Positions 1 through 8,335 of a DNA stretch of 11,829 nt are shown in pieces. Positions within the stretch are counted from its first letter, which is position 1; each line of letters opens with the position of its first letter. This DNA is from Proteobacteria bacterium UBA6921. Its GTDB lineage: Bacteria > Pseudomonadota > Gammaproteobacteria > SG8-11. The position numbers were made by a program, and so were the translations under genes. The DNA lies in the NCBI GenBank assembly GCA_002450895.1, contig DKAR01000012.1, positions 511 to 12,339 of the forward strand, given 5' to 3'. Below the pieces are notes generated by a model. It worked only from the letters and a program-made list of their open reading frames with translations, was not told the origin of the DNA and did no database searches.

Positions 1-1671
1 GTGCTGTGCTGGCACATGCACCAGCCGCAATACCAGGACCAGCTCACCGGAGAATACGTTCTCCCGTGGACGTACTTGCACGGCATCAAGGACTATGTGG
101 ATATGGCGGCGCACCTGGAAGCGCACCCCAAGGCCAAGTCTGTTGTCAATTTTGCACCAATACTCCTGGAGCAACTCGAGGACTACACGCAGCAAATTAG
201 TGCATTTCGCGCCAATGGGACTCCGATTCGGGACTCACTGCTTGCGGTACTGGCCGGGTTGAAATTTCCGCGCCTCGCCGAAGAACGGCTTTCAATTATT
301 ACCGCATGCCTGCGCGTCAATCGCGAGCGTCTGATTAATCGTTTTGAACCCTATAAGAAACTCGCGGAGATGGCGGATCTGTTCATGCAGAACGCCAGTG
401 CAATGATTTATGTCGCCAACCAGTTTTTGGTCGATCTTGTCGTTTGGTATCACCTGGCTTGGTTGGGTGAGACGGTGCGCCGCAATGATGCGCGCGTGCA
501 GACGCTGATCACCAAGGGTGGGCAATTCAGCGCCGAAGATCAGGCCAGCTTGCTGGCTATCATGGGCGAACTGATTTCCAGCATCGTGCCGCGATACCGC
601 GCATTGCGCGAGCGCGGCCAGGTTGAACTCGCATTTTCGCCTTACGCGCATCCGATCGTTCCTTTGCTGCTCGATCTGACAAGTGCGCTGGACGCCATGC
701 CTGATGCACCCATGCCGTATTCGCCCCGCTATCCGGGCGGCGATGAACGTGCGCGCTGGCACATGGCGGAAGGTTTGCGAGTTTTTGAAAAACATTTTGG
801 ATTTCGCCCATCCGGTTGTTGGCCGTCAGAAGGAAGCGTGAGCATTCCCGCGCTGCGACTGTTCAGCGAGCACCAGATAAAATGGGTCGCGACCGGGTCC
901 AATGTGTTGCGCAACAGCATCGCCAAGAGCGCCGTCGAACCCGCGCCGCATCCGCATCAACCGTTTCATTTCGACAATGGAGGAAACGTCGCGTGCTTTT
1001 TCCGCGACGATGGTTTATCCGATCTGATTGGATTTACCTACTCAACCTGGCACGCGGACGATGCCGTTGCGAATCTGATGCATCACATCGAAACGATTGC
1101 GCAGGCACAGAAAGATCCGCACAAGGCCGTGGTTTCGATCATCCTGGATGGTGAAAACGCGTGGGAATATTTTCCGGAGAATGGATACTATTTTCTGAGC
1201 GCGCTGTACCAGAAGCTCTGTGAGAATCCCAAGCTGAATGTCACGACATTTTCCGAGTGCCTCGACAACGGCATTCAGTCCGGGAAATTGCCGCAATTGA
1301 TGGCCGGGAGCTGGGTCTACGGGACGTTTTCCACCTGGATCGGCGACAAGGACAAGAATCGCGGTTGGGACATGCTCGTCGATGTCAAACGCGCATTCGA
1401 TCGCGTCGCTGTATCGGGGACCATTTCCGGTGAGCGACTTGCCAAGGCGCAGCAGCAGCTTGCTGTCTGCGAAGGATCAGACTGGTTCTGGTGGTTCGGC
1501 GGATATAATCCCGGCGATGTGGTCAGCGATTTTGAGCGGCTGTTCCGGCGCCATCTGACCGGCCTTTACAAGACATTGGGAGAAGAGCCGCCCGAATATC
1601 TGTCCTTTACGTTCACGCACGGCAGCGGCGCGCCCGCCGCCGGCGGCGTAATGCGACCGGGTTCGGCATAA
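1..1671 (+). CDS. GH57 family glycoside hydrolase (alpha-glucan-active), 5' truncated by window edge
   Basis: The 556 visible residues form a GH57-type retaining alpha-glucan hydrolase or transferase, probably cytoplasmic because no signal peptide is visible. Signatures in order: HMHQP at residues 5-9 (GH57 motif 1), VELAFSPYAHPI around 208-219 (motif 2 region), GCWPSEGS at 272-279 with the expected nucleophile Glu277, and ILDGENAWEY at 381-390 with the expected acid/base Asp383. The C-terminal part has EGSDWFWW at 491-498, common in this family. The frame is open from the first base. GTG at position 1 is more likely an internal Val codon, because family members usually have a few residues before the HQP strand, so the true start lies upstream. 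The stop is TAA at 1669-1671. malQ follows 128 bp downstream on the same strand, which suggests glycogen or maltodextrin metabolism. The family includes amylases, 4-alpha-glucanotransferases, branching enzymes and amylopullulanases; I cannot assign the specificity. Confidence 0.9.
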   Translation: MLCWHMHQPQYQDQLTGEYVLPWTYLHGIKDYVDMAAHLEAHPKAKSVVNFAPILLEQLEDYTQQISAFRANGTPIRDSLLAVLAGLKFPRLAEERLSIITACLRVNRERLINRFEPYKKLAEMADLFMQNASAMIYVANQFLVDLVVWYHLAWLGETVRRNDARVQTLITKGGQFSAEDQASLLAIMGELISSIVPRYRALRERGQVELAFSPYAHPIVPLLLDLTSALDAMPDAPMPYSPRYPGGDERARWHMAEGLRVFEKHFGFRPSGCWPSEGSVSIPALRLFSEHQIKWVATGSNVLRNSIAKSAVEPAPHPHQPFHFDNGGNVACFFRDDGLSDLIGFTYSTWHADDAVANLMHHIETIAQAQKDPHKAVVSIILDGENAWEYFPENGYYFLSALYQKLCENPKLNVTTFSECLDNGIQSGKLPQLMAGSWVYGTFSTWIGDKDKNRGWDMLVDVKRAFDRVAVSGTISGERLAKAQQQLAVCEGSDWFWWFGGYNPGDVVSDFERLFRRHLTGLYKTLGEEPPEYLSFTFTHGSGAPAAGGVMRPGSA

Positions 1672-1799
1672 GGGAACTTAACCGGCAAAATACTGCCACA
1701 CAGGAATTCCGCGAGCGCGCCATGCGCGCCGCAAAAAGATTCATCCGTTTGCTTCCGCTGCCGATGCATAGCCCAGTTCATATCTGGTGTTGACGACAC

Positions 1800-3263
1800 A
1801 TGACCCATTCACGCGATGCTGGATTCCTTGATCGCCGCCGTGCGGGTGTGTTGCTGCATCCCACGTCGCTCCCGAGCCGCACGCTGGGGTCGGACGCCTA
1901 CCGGTTTGTGGATTTCCTGTCCGCGTGTGGAATGTCGGTGTGGCAATTCCTGCCGCTCGGCCCGACGCACGGCGAATTCGGGTCGCCTTATCAATGCCTG
2001 TCGGTTCACGCTGGAAACCCGCAGCTGATCAGCGTGCAGGCATTGATCGATCAGGGCTGGTTGCGATCCAGCGATCCCGCCCGCAACGAAGGCATCGAAA
2101 CGGTCATAGCCGCGGCGCATCGTCAATTTTCGTCGAGTGCCAGCGCGCAGCAGCGCGCGCAATATGACGAGTTTCTTCGCCATCACAGCTACTGGCTGGA
2201 TGACTATGCGTTATTCACCGCGCTGCGTCGCGAGGCTGGAAACCGACAGTGGAAAGATTGGGAGCCGGCGCTGCGTGATCGTGAACCGCAGGCGCTTGCG
2301 CAAGCGCGCTCAAGACTCTCGCAACAAATCGATCAGGCACGCTTCGAACAGTTCACGTTTTACCAGCAGTGGCACCAGCTCAAGCGTTACGCCAACGAGC
2401 GGAATATTCTTTTATTTGGCGACATGCCGATCTTTGTGGCGCACGACAGTGCCGACGTCTGGGTCAATCGCGACCAGTTTGCGATCGACGCCAACGGCGA
2501 AATGCGCAACATGGCTGGAGTGCCACCCGACTATTTTTCCGCAACGGGGCAACTTTGGGGTAATCCGCACTACAACTGGGATGTCATGACGATTGATGAC
2601 TTTCGTTGGTGGCGTCTGCGATTTCGCAGCCAGGCCGACATGATGGACGTGCTGCGCATTGATCACTTTCGCGGCTTCGAAGCATTCTGGGAAATTCCTG
2701 CCGGCGAGAAAACCGCCATCAACGGCCGTTGGGTGCAGGCGCCCGGGGATGCGCTGTTCACATCGATCCGTTCGCATTTTCCGAAGCTGCGTATTGTGGC
2801 CGAGGACCTTGGAATTATTACCGCGGAAGTGGAAGCGTTGCGGAAAAGGCATGGCTTCCCGGGCATGAAGATCCTGCAATTTGCGTTTGATAGCGACTCC
2901 AGGAATCCGTATCTCCCTCACAACTGCTCGGTCGACAGCGTGGTGTACACCGGTACGCATGACAACGATACGACGCAGGGTTGGTTCAATACGCTGTCTC
3001 CCGAGCTGAAAAAGCGCGTGTATGAGTATTTTGGGACGCCATCGGATTCCATCCCGTGGCTGCTGATTCGTGCGGCATTCGCCACCGTGTCACAGCTTGC
3101 CATCGTGCCAATGCAGGATCTGTTGGCGCTGGATGGTGGCCACCGCATGAATACTCCCGGTACCGTCAAAGACAACTGGAAGTGGAACTATCGTTGGGAT
3201 CAGGTCGATCCGGGACTTTCTGCCCGCGTGCGCGCGCTCGTCGAGATGTACAGCCGCGCCTAG
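1800..3263 (+). CDS. malQ: 4-alpha-glucanotransferase (amylomaltase), GH77
   Basis: This 487-residue protein has the normal length of a short bacterial amylomaltase. It transfers alpha-1,4-glucan segments between maltodextrins and releases glucose, in the cytoplasm. Motifs seen: AGVLLHPTSLPS at 15-26, the acceptor-site region FGSPYQ at 60-65, GDMPIFVAHDSADVW at 207-221, VLRIDHFRGF at 284-293 with nucleophile Asp288, VAEDLG at 333-338 with acid/base Glu335, and YTGTHDND at 383-390 with the third catalytic Asp388. All three carboxylates of the clan GH-H fold are therefore intact. The ATG at 1800 is preceded only by a weak GGTG (1786-1789), so expression may be modest or coupled to the upstream GH57 gene. 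With the opposing glgP it would process the short oligosaccharides that phosphorylase cannot attack. Confidence 0.96.
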   Translation: MTHSRDAGFLDRRRAGVLLHPTSLPSRTLGSDAYRFVDFLSACGMSVWQFLPLGPTHGEFGSPYQCLSVHAGNPQLISVQALIDQGWLRSSDPARNEGIETVIAAAHRQFSSSASAQQRAQYDEFLRHHSYWLDDYALFTALRREAGNRQWKDWEPALRDREPQALAQARSRLSQQIDQARFEQFTFYQQWHQLKRYANERNILLFGDMPIFVAHDSADVWVNRDQFAIDANGEMRNMAGVPPDYFSATGQLWGNPHYNWDVMTIDDFRWWRLRFRSQADMMDVLRIDHFRGFEAFWEIPAGEKTAINGRWVQAPGDALFTSIRSHFPKLRIVAEDLGIITAEVEALRKRHGFPGMKILQFAFDSDSRNPYLPHNCSVDSVVYTGTHDNDTTQGWFNTLSPELKKRVYEYFGTPSDSIPWLLIRAAFATVSQLAIVPMQDLLALDGGHRMNTPGTVKDNWKWNYRWDQVDPGLSARVRALVEMYSRA

Positions 3264-3372
3264 AAATACTGCGGGCCGCAAGCGGAAGTTCACGCCGTTG
3301 CGAATCCACGCGCCTTTTGTGAATCAAATTCGGTTTGTATTTTCATCTACGGCAAGACCGGAAGCTGCAGCG

Positions 3373-3810
3373 ATGAATGATGTTTCAATCGAGATTCGTA
3401 GCGCCGGAAAATCAGACCTCCAGCAATTGCGCAGGGTTTTCAATTCGGCACGCACAGTGGCCGGTTGTTTCTCGTTCCCCACGGTTGATGAGAACGAGTT
3501 TTTTCAGCTCATCGAAGGTGAAGAGATCCATCTTGCGCGACTCGGTGAACGGGTTGTTGGCTTCGCATCAGTGTGGGCGGCGGACAGTTTCATTCACCAT
3601 CTCTACGTCCGTCCGGACTTTCAGGGGCGTGGCGTGGGCACGGCGTTGCTCGAGCATTGCGCGGATGTGTACGGATTTCCGTTGTGCCTGAAGTGCGATA
3701 TTCGTAACGAACGCGCGCAGGCATTCTACCAATCGCGAGGATGGATTCCCTTGGAGACGGGCGAAGGGGAGAACGGCACGTGGCAACGCTTGTGCCGTCC
3801 GGAATTCTGA
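3373..3810 (+). CDS. GNAT family N-acetyltransferase
   Basis: This 145-residue protein is a complete single-domain GNAT acetyltransferase that uses acetyl-CoA. Motif A reads HHLYVRPDFQGRGVGTALL at 75-93, with the pyrophosphate-binding QGRGVG at 84-89. Motif B reads NERAQAFYQSRGW at 112-124, the usual helix and beta-bulge of the family. The substrate cannot be deduced. I chose ATG 3373 because GGAAG lies 8 bases upstream (3360-3364) and because residue 1 sits just before the first GNAT strand (SIEIRSA). The in-frame TTG at 3298 would add 25 residues without family character. It lies 109 bp after malQ and meets glgP tail to tail 24 bp downstream. It is probably unrelated to the glucan genes. 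Confidence 0.88.
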   Translation: MNDVSIEIRSAGKSDLQQLRRVFNSARTVAGCFSFPTVDENEFFQLIEGEEIHLARLGERVVGFASVWAADSFIHHLYVRPDFQGRGVGTALLEHCADVYGFPLCLKCDIRNERAQAFYQSRGWIPLETGEGENGTWQRLCRPEF

Positions 3811-3834
3811 TCCGCGGTTACGACGACTCGGACT

Positions 3835-6393
3835 CTAGAGCCAAAGCATCCAGCCGGTTTCAAACGGATGACTCAGCAGATCGTGGTACGGATACATGCG
3901 GATTTGATAATGCACCAGGCCCGTCAGTTCCGGTTGCAGATCCAGCTGAAAAATCGTTTCCCCGGAATCGTTCTTGTTCGCCACCTCCAGGAAGTAGCGA
4001 TGCTGAACGGTGAATGCGTCGTTCACGCCGACTTTTCCCAGCAGGCATTCGACGCGCACGTCGCCCGGCTGCAGCTCATGAAGGCGTGCCGCGAGTTGAA
4101 TGCGCAGTGATTCACCGGCTTTCACGTTATTCGCTGCTGAATCCAGGCGGCGCAGCGAGACCTTGGGCCAGGTCAATGAGACCTTGCGTTTCCAGCTCGC
4201 CAGTTCACGCGCCGGTGCGCTGGATTGCTCGGTCATGCGGCGATGTTGCCGCGCCGCCGGACCGTAAAAGTTCAAGATGTAGTCACGCACCATGCGCTGC
4301 GCGTTGAAGCGCGGAATCAGGCTCTTCATCGAGGCCTTGGACATCTTCACCCATTTTTCCGAATAGCCGTAGCCATTGCGGTTGAAGTAGGTGGGAACAA
4401 CCTGGTTTTCCAGAATGCTGAGCAGGTCTTTGGCTTCTTCCTGGTTCCGGTACGTTTCGTCGAAATGGGATTCGTGCGGCGCAATCGCCCAGCCATTGCC
4501 TGCGTTGTAGCCTTCGCCCCACCATCCGTCGAGTACGCTGAGATTCAGTACACCATTGATGCCGGCTTTCTGGCCGGACGTTCCGCTGGCTTCGAGCGGG
4601 TAGGTCGGCGTGTTGACCCAGACGTCAACGCCGATCACCAGATGGCGCGCCAGCGCGATGTCATACCCTTCCAGAAGAATGATGCGGCCCTCGAATTCCG
4701 GGCGCCGAGAATACTCGTGGATGGTTTTGATGAGTTGCTTTCCGGGCTGATCGTTGGGGTGTGCCTTTCCGGCGAACACGAGCAGAACCGGCCGTTTTGG
4801 ATCGTTCAGCAGTTTCGCCAGCCGCGCCGGATCGGAAAACAGCAGCGTGGCCCGTTTGTACGTCGCAAAGCGACGCGCAAATCCGAGAATCAGAACGTCC
4901 GTTTCATTGGGTGTCAGGTGGCGCGTAAGGCGATCGACCTGCGCGGCGCTGCACCCATTGCGCTGATGTTGCAGCGTCGTGCGCGTGCGAATGATATCCA
5001 GCAGTCGCGATTTGAGCGACTGATGCAGGCTCCAGTAACCGTAGTCCGGGATGTTGTCGATTTTTTCCCAGTACGATTCGTTCAGCATTTCATTGCGCCA
5101 TTCGCGCCCGAACTGCATGTCGAACAGGTTGGTCCAGCCGCGCGCAAGGAACGTGGGCACGTGCACGCCATTGGTTACGTAGCGAATCGGATTTTCGTCC
5201 GCAGGAACCTGGGGCCAAACGTAGCCTTCCATATGGGAAGCTACGCCGCCGTGAATCCGGCTGACGCCGTTATGGAAGCGCGAACCGCGCAGCGCGAGCG
5301 CCGTCATGTTGAACCCGTCCGGATTGGTCGGGCTGTTGCCGAGATTGCGGAAGCGTGACATGTCGATACCAAGCTGCGGGACAAATTCGCCGAAGTAGTT
5401 GCCGATCATGTCGTGATGAAAGATGTCGTGTCCCGCCGGAACGGGCGTATGCGTCGTGTAGACGGTTCCACTTGCGGTCTGTTCAAGCGCGCCGTCGAAA
5501 TCCATGCCGGCTTCAACCAGCTCGCGGCACCGTTCCAAAATCATGAAAGCCGCATGGCCTTCGTTGATGTGCCACACGCTGGGCTTCAGTTCCAGCACTC
5601 GCAGCGCACGCACGCCGCCAATGCCGAGGACGATCTCCTGCTGGATGCGGGTGTTGATGTCGCCGCCGTACAACTGGTAGGTGATCGCCCGATCGTGCGG
5701 GTTATTCTGAGCGAGATCCGAGTCGAGCAAATAGATCGTAATGTGACCGGCTTTGGCCGCCCACACTTTGAGGTGAACGCGTCGACCGGGAAGGTCCACA
5801 TGAACGTGAATCTCCTGGCCGCGTGCATCCTTCGCCGGTTTGATCGGGAGGTCGGCAAAATCGATCGGGTGGTAGTGCGAAACCTGGTGCCCGGCCGCGT
5901 CGATGGTCTGGGTGAAGTAGCCTTGCCGGTACAGGAGTCCGACGGCGACAAACGGAATTCCAAGATCGCTGGCCGCCTTGCAATGATCGCCGGCGAGAAT
6001 GCCCAGGCCACCGGAGTAGATGGGCATACTTTCGTGCAGTCCGAATTCCGCGCAGAAATACGCGACCAAATCGTTGTTGGGGTCGAGATGCTCGACCAGG
6101 CCGGGTTTGATTTTCTCGCGGTGGTAGCTGTTGTAGGCTGAAAGGGTCCGGTGGTAATCCTCGAGATAAGTCCGATCCTCGGCTGCGGCGTCAAGGCGCT
6201 TTTGCGATATGCGGCGCAAAAAGACCTTGGGATTGTGGCCGCACGCGTTCCACAGCGGCGGGTCGAGCCGGATGAACAGGCGTCGAACATCGCGGTCCCA
6301 GCTGTACATCAGGTCGTTGGCGATCTCCGCCAAACCCTGTAATCGTTCTGGGATGACCGGTTGTATTTCCAGCGTGAATCGAGTGCCGCTCAT
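3835..6393 (-). CDS. glgP: Alpha-glucan (glycogen/maltodextrin) phosphorylase, GT35, with N-terminal DUF3417
   Basis: This 852-residue cytoplasmic phosphorylase is predicted to release glucose-1-phosphate from the non-reducing ends of alpha-1,4-glucans using pyridoxal phosphate. Residues ~10-115 look like the DUF3417 domain of the TIGR02094-type (archaeal/bacterial) subgroup, with SWDRDVRRLF at 31-40. Next come AEFGLHESMPIYSGGLGILAGD (115-136), INEGHAAF (276-283), TNGVHVP (407-413), FARRFATYKR (505-514) and EASGTSGQKAGINGVLN (601-617). Lys609 in the last motif is the expected Schiff-base lysine. Residues ~735-852 form a C-terminal beta-rich extension without recognisable motifs; total length is normal for this subgroup, which is distinct from the E. 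coli GlgP/MalP type. The ATG at 6391-6393 has no convincing Shine-Dalgarno. It is transcribed toward the GNAT gene and divergently from the GAF/HD-GYP gene. Confidence 0.95.
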   Translation of the reverse strand: MSGTRFTLEIQPVIPERLQGLAEIANDLMYSWDRDVRRLFIRLDPPLWNACGHNPKVFLRRISQKRLDAAAEDRTYLEDYHRTLSAYNSYHREKIKPGLVEHLDPNNDLVAYFCAEFGLHESMPIYSGGLGILAGDHCKAASDLGIPFVAVGLLYRQGYFTQTIDAAGHQVSHYHPIDFADLPIKPAKDARGQEIHVHVDLPGRRVHLKVWAAKAGHITIYLLDSDLAQNNPHDRAITYQLYGGDINTRIQQEIVLGIGGVRALRVLELKPSVWHINEGHAAFMILERCRELVEAGMDFDGALEQTASGTVYTTHTPVPAGHDIFHHDMIGNYFGEFVPQLGIDMSRFRNLGNSPTNPDGFNMTALALRGSRFHNGVSRIHGGVASHMEGYVWPQVPADENPIRYVTNGVHVPTFLARGWTNLFDMQFGREWRNEMLNESYWEKIDNIPDYGYWSLHQSLKSRLLDIIRTRTTLQHQRNGCSAAQVDRLTRHLTPNETDVLILGFARRFATYKRATLLFSDPARLAKLLNDPKRPVLLVFAGKAHPNDQPGKQLIKTIHEYSRRPEFEGRIILLEGYDIALARHLVIGVDVWVNTPTYPLEASGTSGQKAGINGVLNLSVLDGWWGEGYNAGNGWAIAPHESHFDETYRNQEEAKDLLSILENQVVPTYFNRNGYGYSEKWVKMSKASMKSLIPRFNAQRMVRDYILNFYGPAARQHRRMTEQSSAPARELASWKRKVSLTWPKVSLRRLDSAANNVKAGESLRIQLAARLHELQPGDVRVECLLGKVGVNDAFTVQHRYFLEVANKNDSGETIFQLDLQPELTGLVHYQIRMYPYHDLLSHPFETGWMLWL

Positions 6394-6550
6394 AATGGTG
6401 AGTTCGTCGCTTGTGAAGTGGAACGCGAGTGTCTATAGACTCGAAACGGGCAGTCGATACCCTATTCGCGGTGGCGTGTGGCCAATACTACGGCACGCAA
6501 GCAATTAACTGCAATTTTTCGGCCCGGCAGCCGTTCTGGAGAAGAAAAAC
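6394..6550. promoter_or_regulatory. Divergent glgP / HD-GYP intergenic region with near-palindrome
   Basis: These 157 bp must carry the start signals of both glgP (leftward) and the GAF/HD-GYP gene (rightward). A perfect 10-bp palindrome GTCTATAGAC lies at 6431-6440. It is part of a larger near-palindrome at 6426-6443, where CGAGT and ACTCG flank the core with two extra bases (GT, 6431-6432) breaking the symmetry. Read leftward, it contains TATAGA, a plausible -10 for glgP, but I see no good -35. A regulator-binding site that overlaps the glgP promoter is an inference. No strong rightward sigma-70 pair is visible. Confidence 0.35.
6538..6544 (+). promoter_or_regulatory. Ribosome-binding site that fixes the GTG start of the HD-GYP gene
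   Basis: GGAGAAG at 6538-6544 is six bases before GTG 6551. The next in-frame Met is residue 35, inside the GAF domain lead-in, so this site decides the start. The nearby ATG at 6555 is in another frame. Confidence 0.7.
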
Positions 6551-8185
6551 GTGGATGGATCAATATCCGACCATATCGCGCAGCGGCTGCAACAGCTCAA
6601 CGAAATCGGCATCGCCCTCTCGTCTGAAAAAGACACGCCACGCCTGCTTGAAATGATCCTGTTGGGCGCCAAGCGCATCACTGGCGCGGACGGTGGGACC
6701 CTGTATACGGTGACGCCAGATCAAACGCTGAAGTTCGAAATCATCCGAACGGACTCCATGAAGATTGCCATGGGCGGGTCCAGCGGTCTTGAAATTCCGT
6801 ATGCGCCGATTCCTTTGCTCGACCGCAATGGCAAGCCGAACGATCACATGGTTGTCGCGCATGCGGCGCTGCATGAGCGCACCGTGAGTATCGCAGATGC
6901 GTACACCGAGAAAGGATTCGATTTTTCCGGGACGCGTGCCTTCGATGCGCAGACTGGGTATCGCTCGCGGTCATTTCTGACGATTCCGATGAAGAATCAT
7001 GAGAATGACGTCATCGGTGTGTTGCAACTGATAAATAAGCTCGATCCCGCCACCAATAACGTGATTGCGTTCGATACGGACGACCAGCGGCTGGCGGAAT
7101 CGCTTGCGTCGCAGGCTGCTGTTGCATTGACCAACAAGCGACTGATTTCCGAGCTTAAGGCGCTTTTTGAAGCGTTCATTCAGTTGATCGCCGGCGCCAT
7201 CGACGACAAATCGCCCTATACGGGCGGGCATTGCCGACGTGTGCCCGTGCTTACGATGTTGCTTGCGCGCGCGGCGAGTGATGCGGAATCCGGGCCGCTC
7301 AAGGATTTCAGTCTCAGTGAAAAGGACATCTACGAACTGGAAATCGCCGCCTGGTTGCACGACTGCGGAAAGATCACTGTGCCGGAGTACGTCGTCGACA
7401 AGTCCACCAAGCTCGAAACAATCTTTGATCGTATTGATCTCGTGAAAGCGCGCTATGAAATATTGCGGCGCGACGCGCGAATCCACTGCCTTGAGCGGCA
7501 ATCGCGTTGTCAGAAAACGGGCGACGAACTGGGAATCATGCTGCTACAGCAGGAATACGAAATGGCGTGCCGGCAGTTCGACGAGGAAGTGGCATTTCTC
7601 GAGCGCAGCAACATCGGGGGCGAATTCATGACGCCGGCCGACCAGGAGAAGGTGCGCGCGCTAGGGAACCGTTTCTGGACCGATCGGACCGGCACACAGC
7701 GCGCGCTGCTGGACGAAAACGAAATCTACAATCTGTGCATTGCGCGCGGGACGCTCAACAATGAAGAGCGTAATGTCATCAACAATCACATTGTCGCGAC
7801 GATCAAGATGCTCGAGGCATTGCCGTTCCCGAAGCATTTGCGCAATGTGCCAGAGTACGCCGGCGGGCATCATGAGCGCATGGATGGAAAGGGATATCCG
7901 AAAGGGCTGAAACGGGACCAGATGTCCGTCCAGGCTCGAATCATGGCGATTGCCGATATCTTTGAAGCACTCACGGCGGCCGACCGCCCCTACAAATCCG
8001 CCAAGCGACTGTCCGAATCGCTGGCCATCCTGGGAAAAATGAAAAAGGACAAGCACGTCGATCCGGATCTGTTCGACATCTTCATTAACACCAAGGTCTA
8101 CCTTCAATACGCAGAGCAATTCCTGAAACCCGAACAGATTGACGTACGCGAGGCGTCGGATATTCCCGGATACCCCTTCGTATAG
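6551..8185 (+). CDS. GAF domain + HD-GYP domain protein, predicted c-di-GMP phosphodiesterase
   Basis: This is a 544-residue soluble protein with a GTG start. Residues ~19-197 form a GAF sensor domain (GGTLYTV at 48-54, SFLTIPM at 141-147, GVLQLINK at 156-163). A short helical linker (~198-215) leads to an HD-GYP domain. Catalytic signatures: GHCRRV (226-231, His227), LHDCGK (269-274, His270, Asp271, Lys274), NNHI (His413), HHERMDGKGYP (440-450) and ADIFEALTAADRP (468-480, Asp469). The His413-His440 and His441-Asp469 spacings (27 and 28) fit the family. Between Lys274 and His413 there are about 110 extra residues (~288-398). The Glu expected four residues before His227 is Tyr223. Hydrolysis of c-di-GMP to pGpG or GMP is the expected activity but is not proven. 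The GAF ligand is unknown. It faces away from glgP and precedes the receptor-YfiR-sensor genes on the same strand. Confidence 0.9.
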   Translation: MDGSISDHIAQRLQQLNEIGIALSSEKDTPRLLEMILLGAKRITGADGGTLYTVTPDQTLKFEIIRTDSMKIAMGGSSGLEIPYAPIPLLDRNGKPNDHMVVAHAALHERTVSIADAYTEKGFDFSGTRAFDAQTGYRSRSFLTIPMKNHENDVIGVLQLINKLDPATNNVIAFDTDDQRLAESLASQAAVALTNKRLISELKALFEAFIQLIAGAIDDKSPYTGGHCRRVPVLTMLLARAASDAESGPLKDFSLSEKDIYELEIAAWLHDCGKITVPEYVVDKSTKLETIFDRIDLVKARYEILRRDARIHCLERQSRCQKTGDELGIMLLQQEYEMACRQFDEEVAFLERSNIGGEFMTPADQEKVRALGNRFWTDRTGTQRALLDENEIYNLCIARGTLNNEERNVINNHIVATIKMLEALPFPKHLRNVPEYAGGHHERMDGKGYPKGLKRDQMSVQARIMAIADIFEALTAADRPYKSAKRLSESLAILGKMKKDKHVDPDLFDIFINTKVYLQYAEQFLKPEQIDVREASDIPGYPFV

Positions 8186-8255
8186 GCTTATTTCTTATAG
8201 CCTTCTAAAGCACATCCCCGTTGTTCCGAAATAGATATCGTCTTAGTGCGTAAAA

Positions 8256-8280
8256 GCGCGGGTTTGCGTGCGCCTTTTTT
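8256..8280 (+). terminator. Probable rho-independent terminator after the HD-GYP gene
   Basis: GCGCG (8256-8260) can pair with TGCGC (8269-8273) around an eight-base loop, with a G-U pair at the loop side. It is followed after one C by six T residues (8275-8280). The A-run just before the stem (8252-8255) could extend pairing into the T-run with one bulged C. It lies 71 bp after the HD-GYP stop and 64 bp before the receptor start, so it would separate the two transcription units or act as an attenuator for the second. Confidence 0.55.
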
Positions 8281-8331
8281 CAGCGCCGTCAAGACGATAG
8301 GGTCCGCGTCGCGGTCCCGCTAACCACTGAT

Positions 8332-8335
8332 GGGG
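8332..8335 (+). promoter_or_regulatory. Shine-Dalgarno for the GTG start of the TonB-dependent receptor
   Basis: GGGG at 8332-8335 is eight bases before GTG 8344. It supports that start, which yields a textbook signal peptide. It sits inside a small possible stem (see the leader entry). Confidence 0.5.

Noticed and set aside
1715..1729. GCGCGC-CAT-GCGCGC hairpin between GH57 and malQ as a terminator
   Set aside because: A six-bp GC stem exists, but no T-run follows on either strand (an A-run follows on the plus strand). It is probably chance in GC-rich DNA, and I see nothing else in this 128-bp gap.
3311..3346. Possible sigma-70 promoter before the GNAT gene (TTGTGA, then TATTTT)
   Set aside because: The spacing is only 15 bases and the -10 is poor; not strong enough to annotate.
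4225..5358. A 377-codon open frame on the plus strand inside glgP
   Set aside because: It is antisense to a phosphorylase with all family motifs intact, shows no recognisable domain, and is typical of open antisense frames in GC-rich DNA.
8184..8203. AGGCT/AGCCT inverted repeat overlapping the HD-GYP stop as a terminator
   Set aside because: It has only five base pairs with a ten-base loop and no T-run. The hairpin at 8256-8280 is a better candidate.
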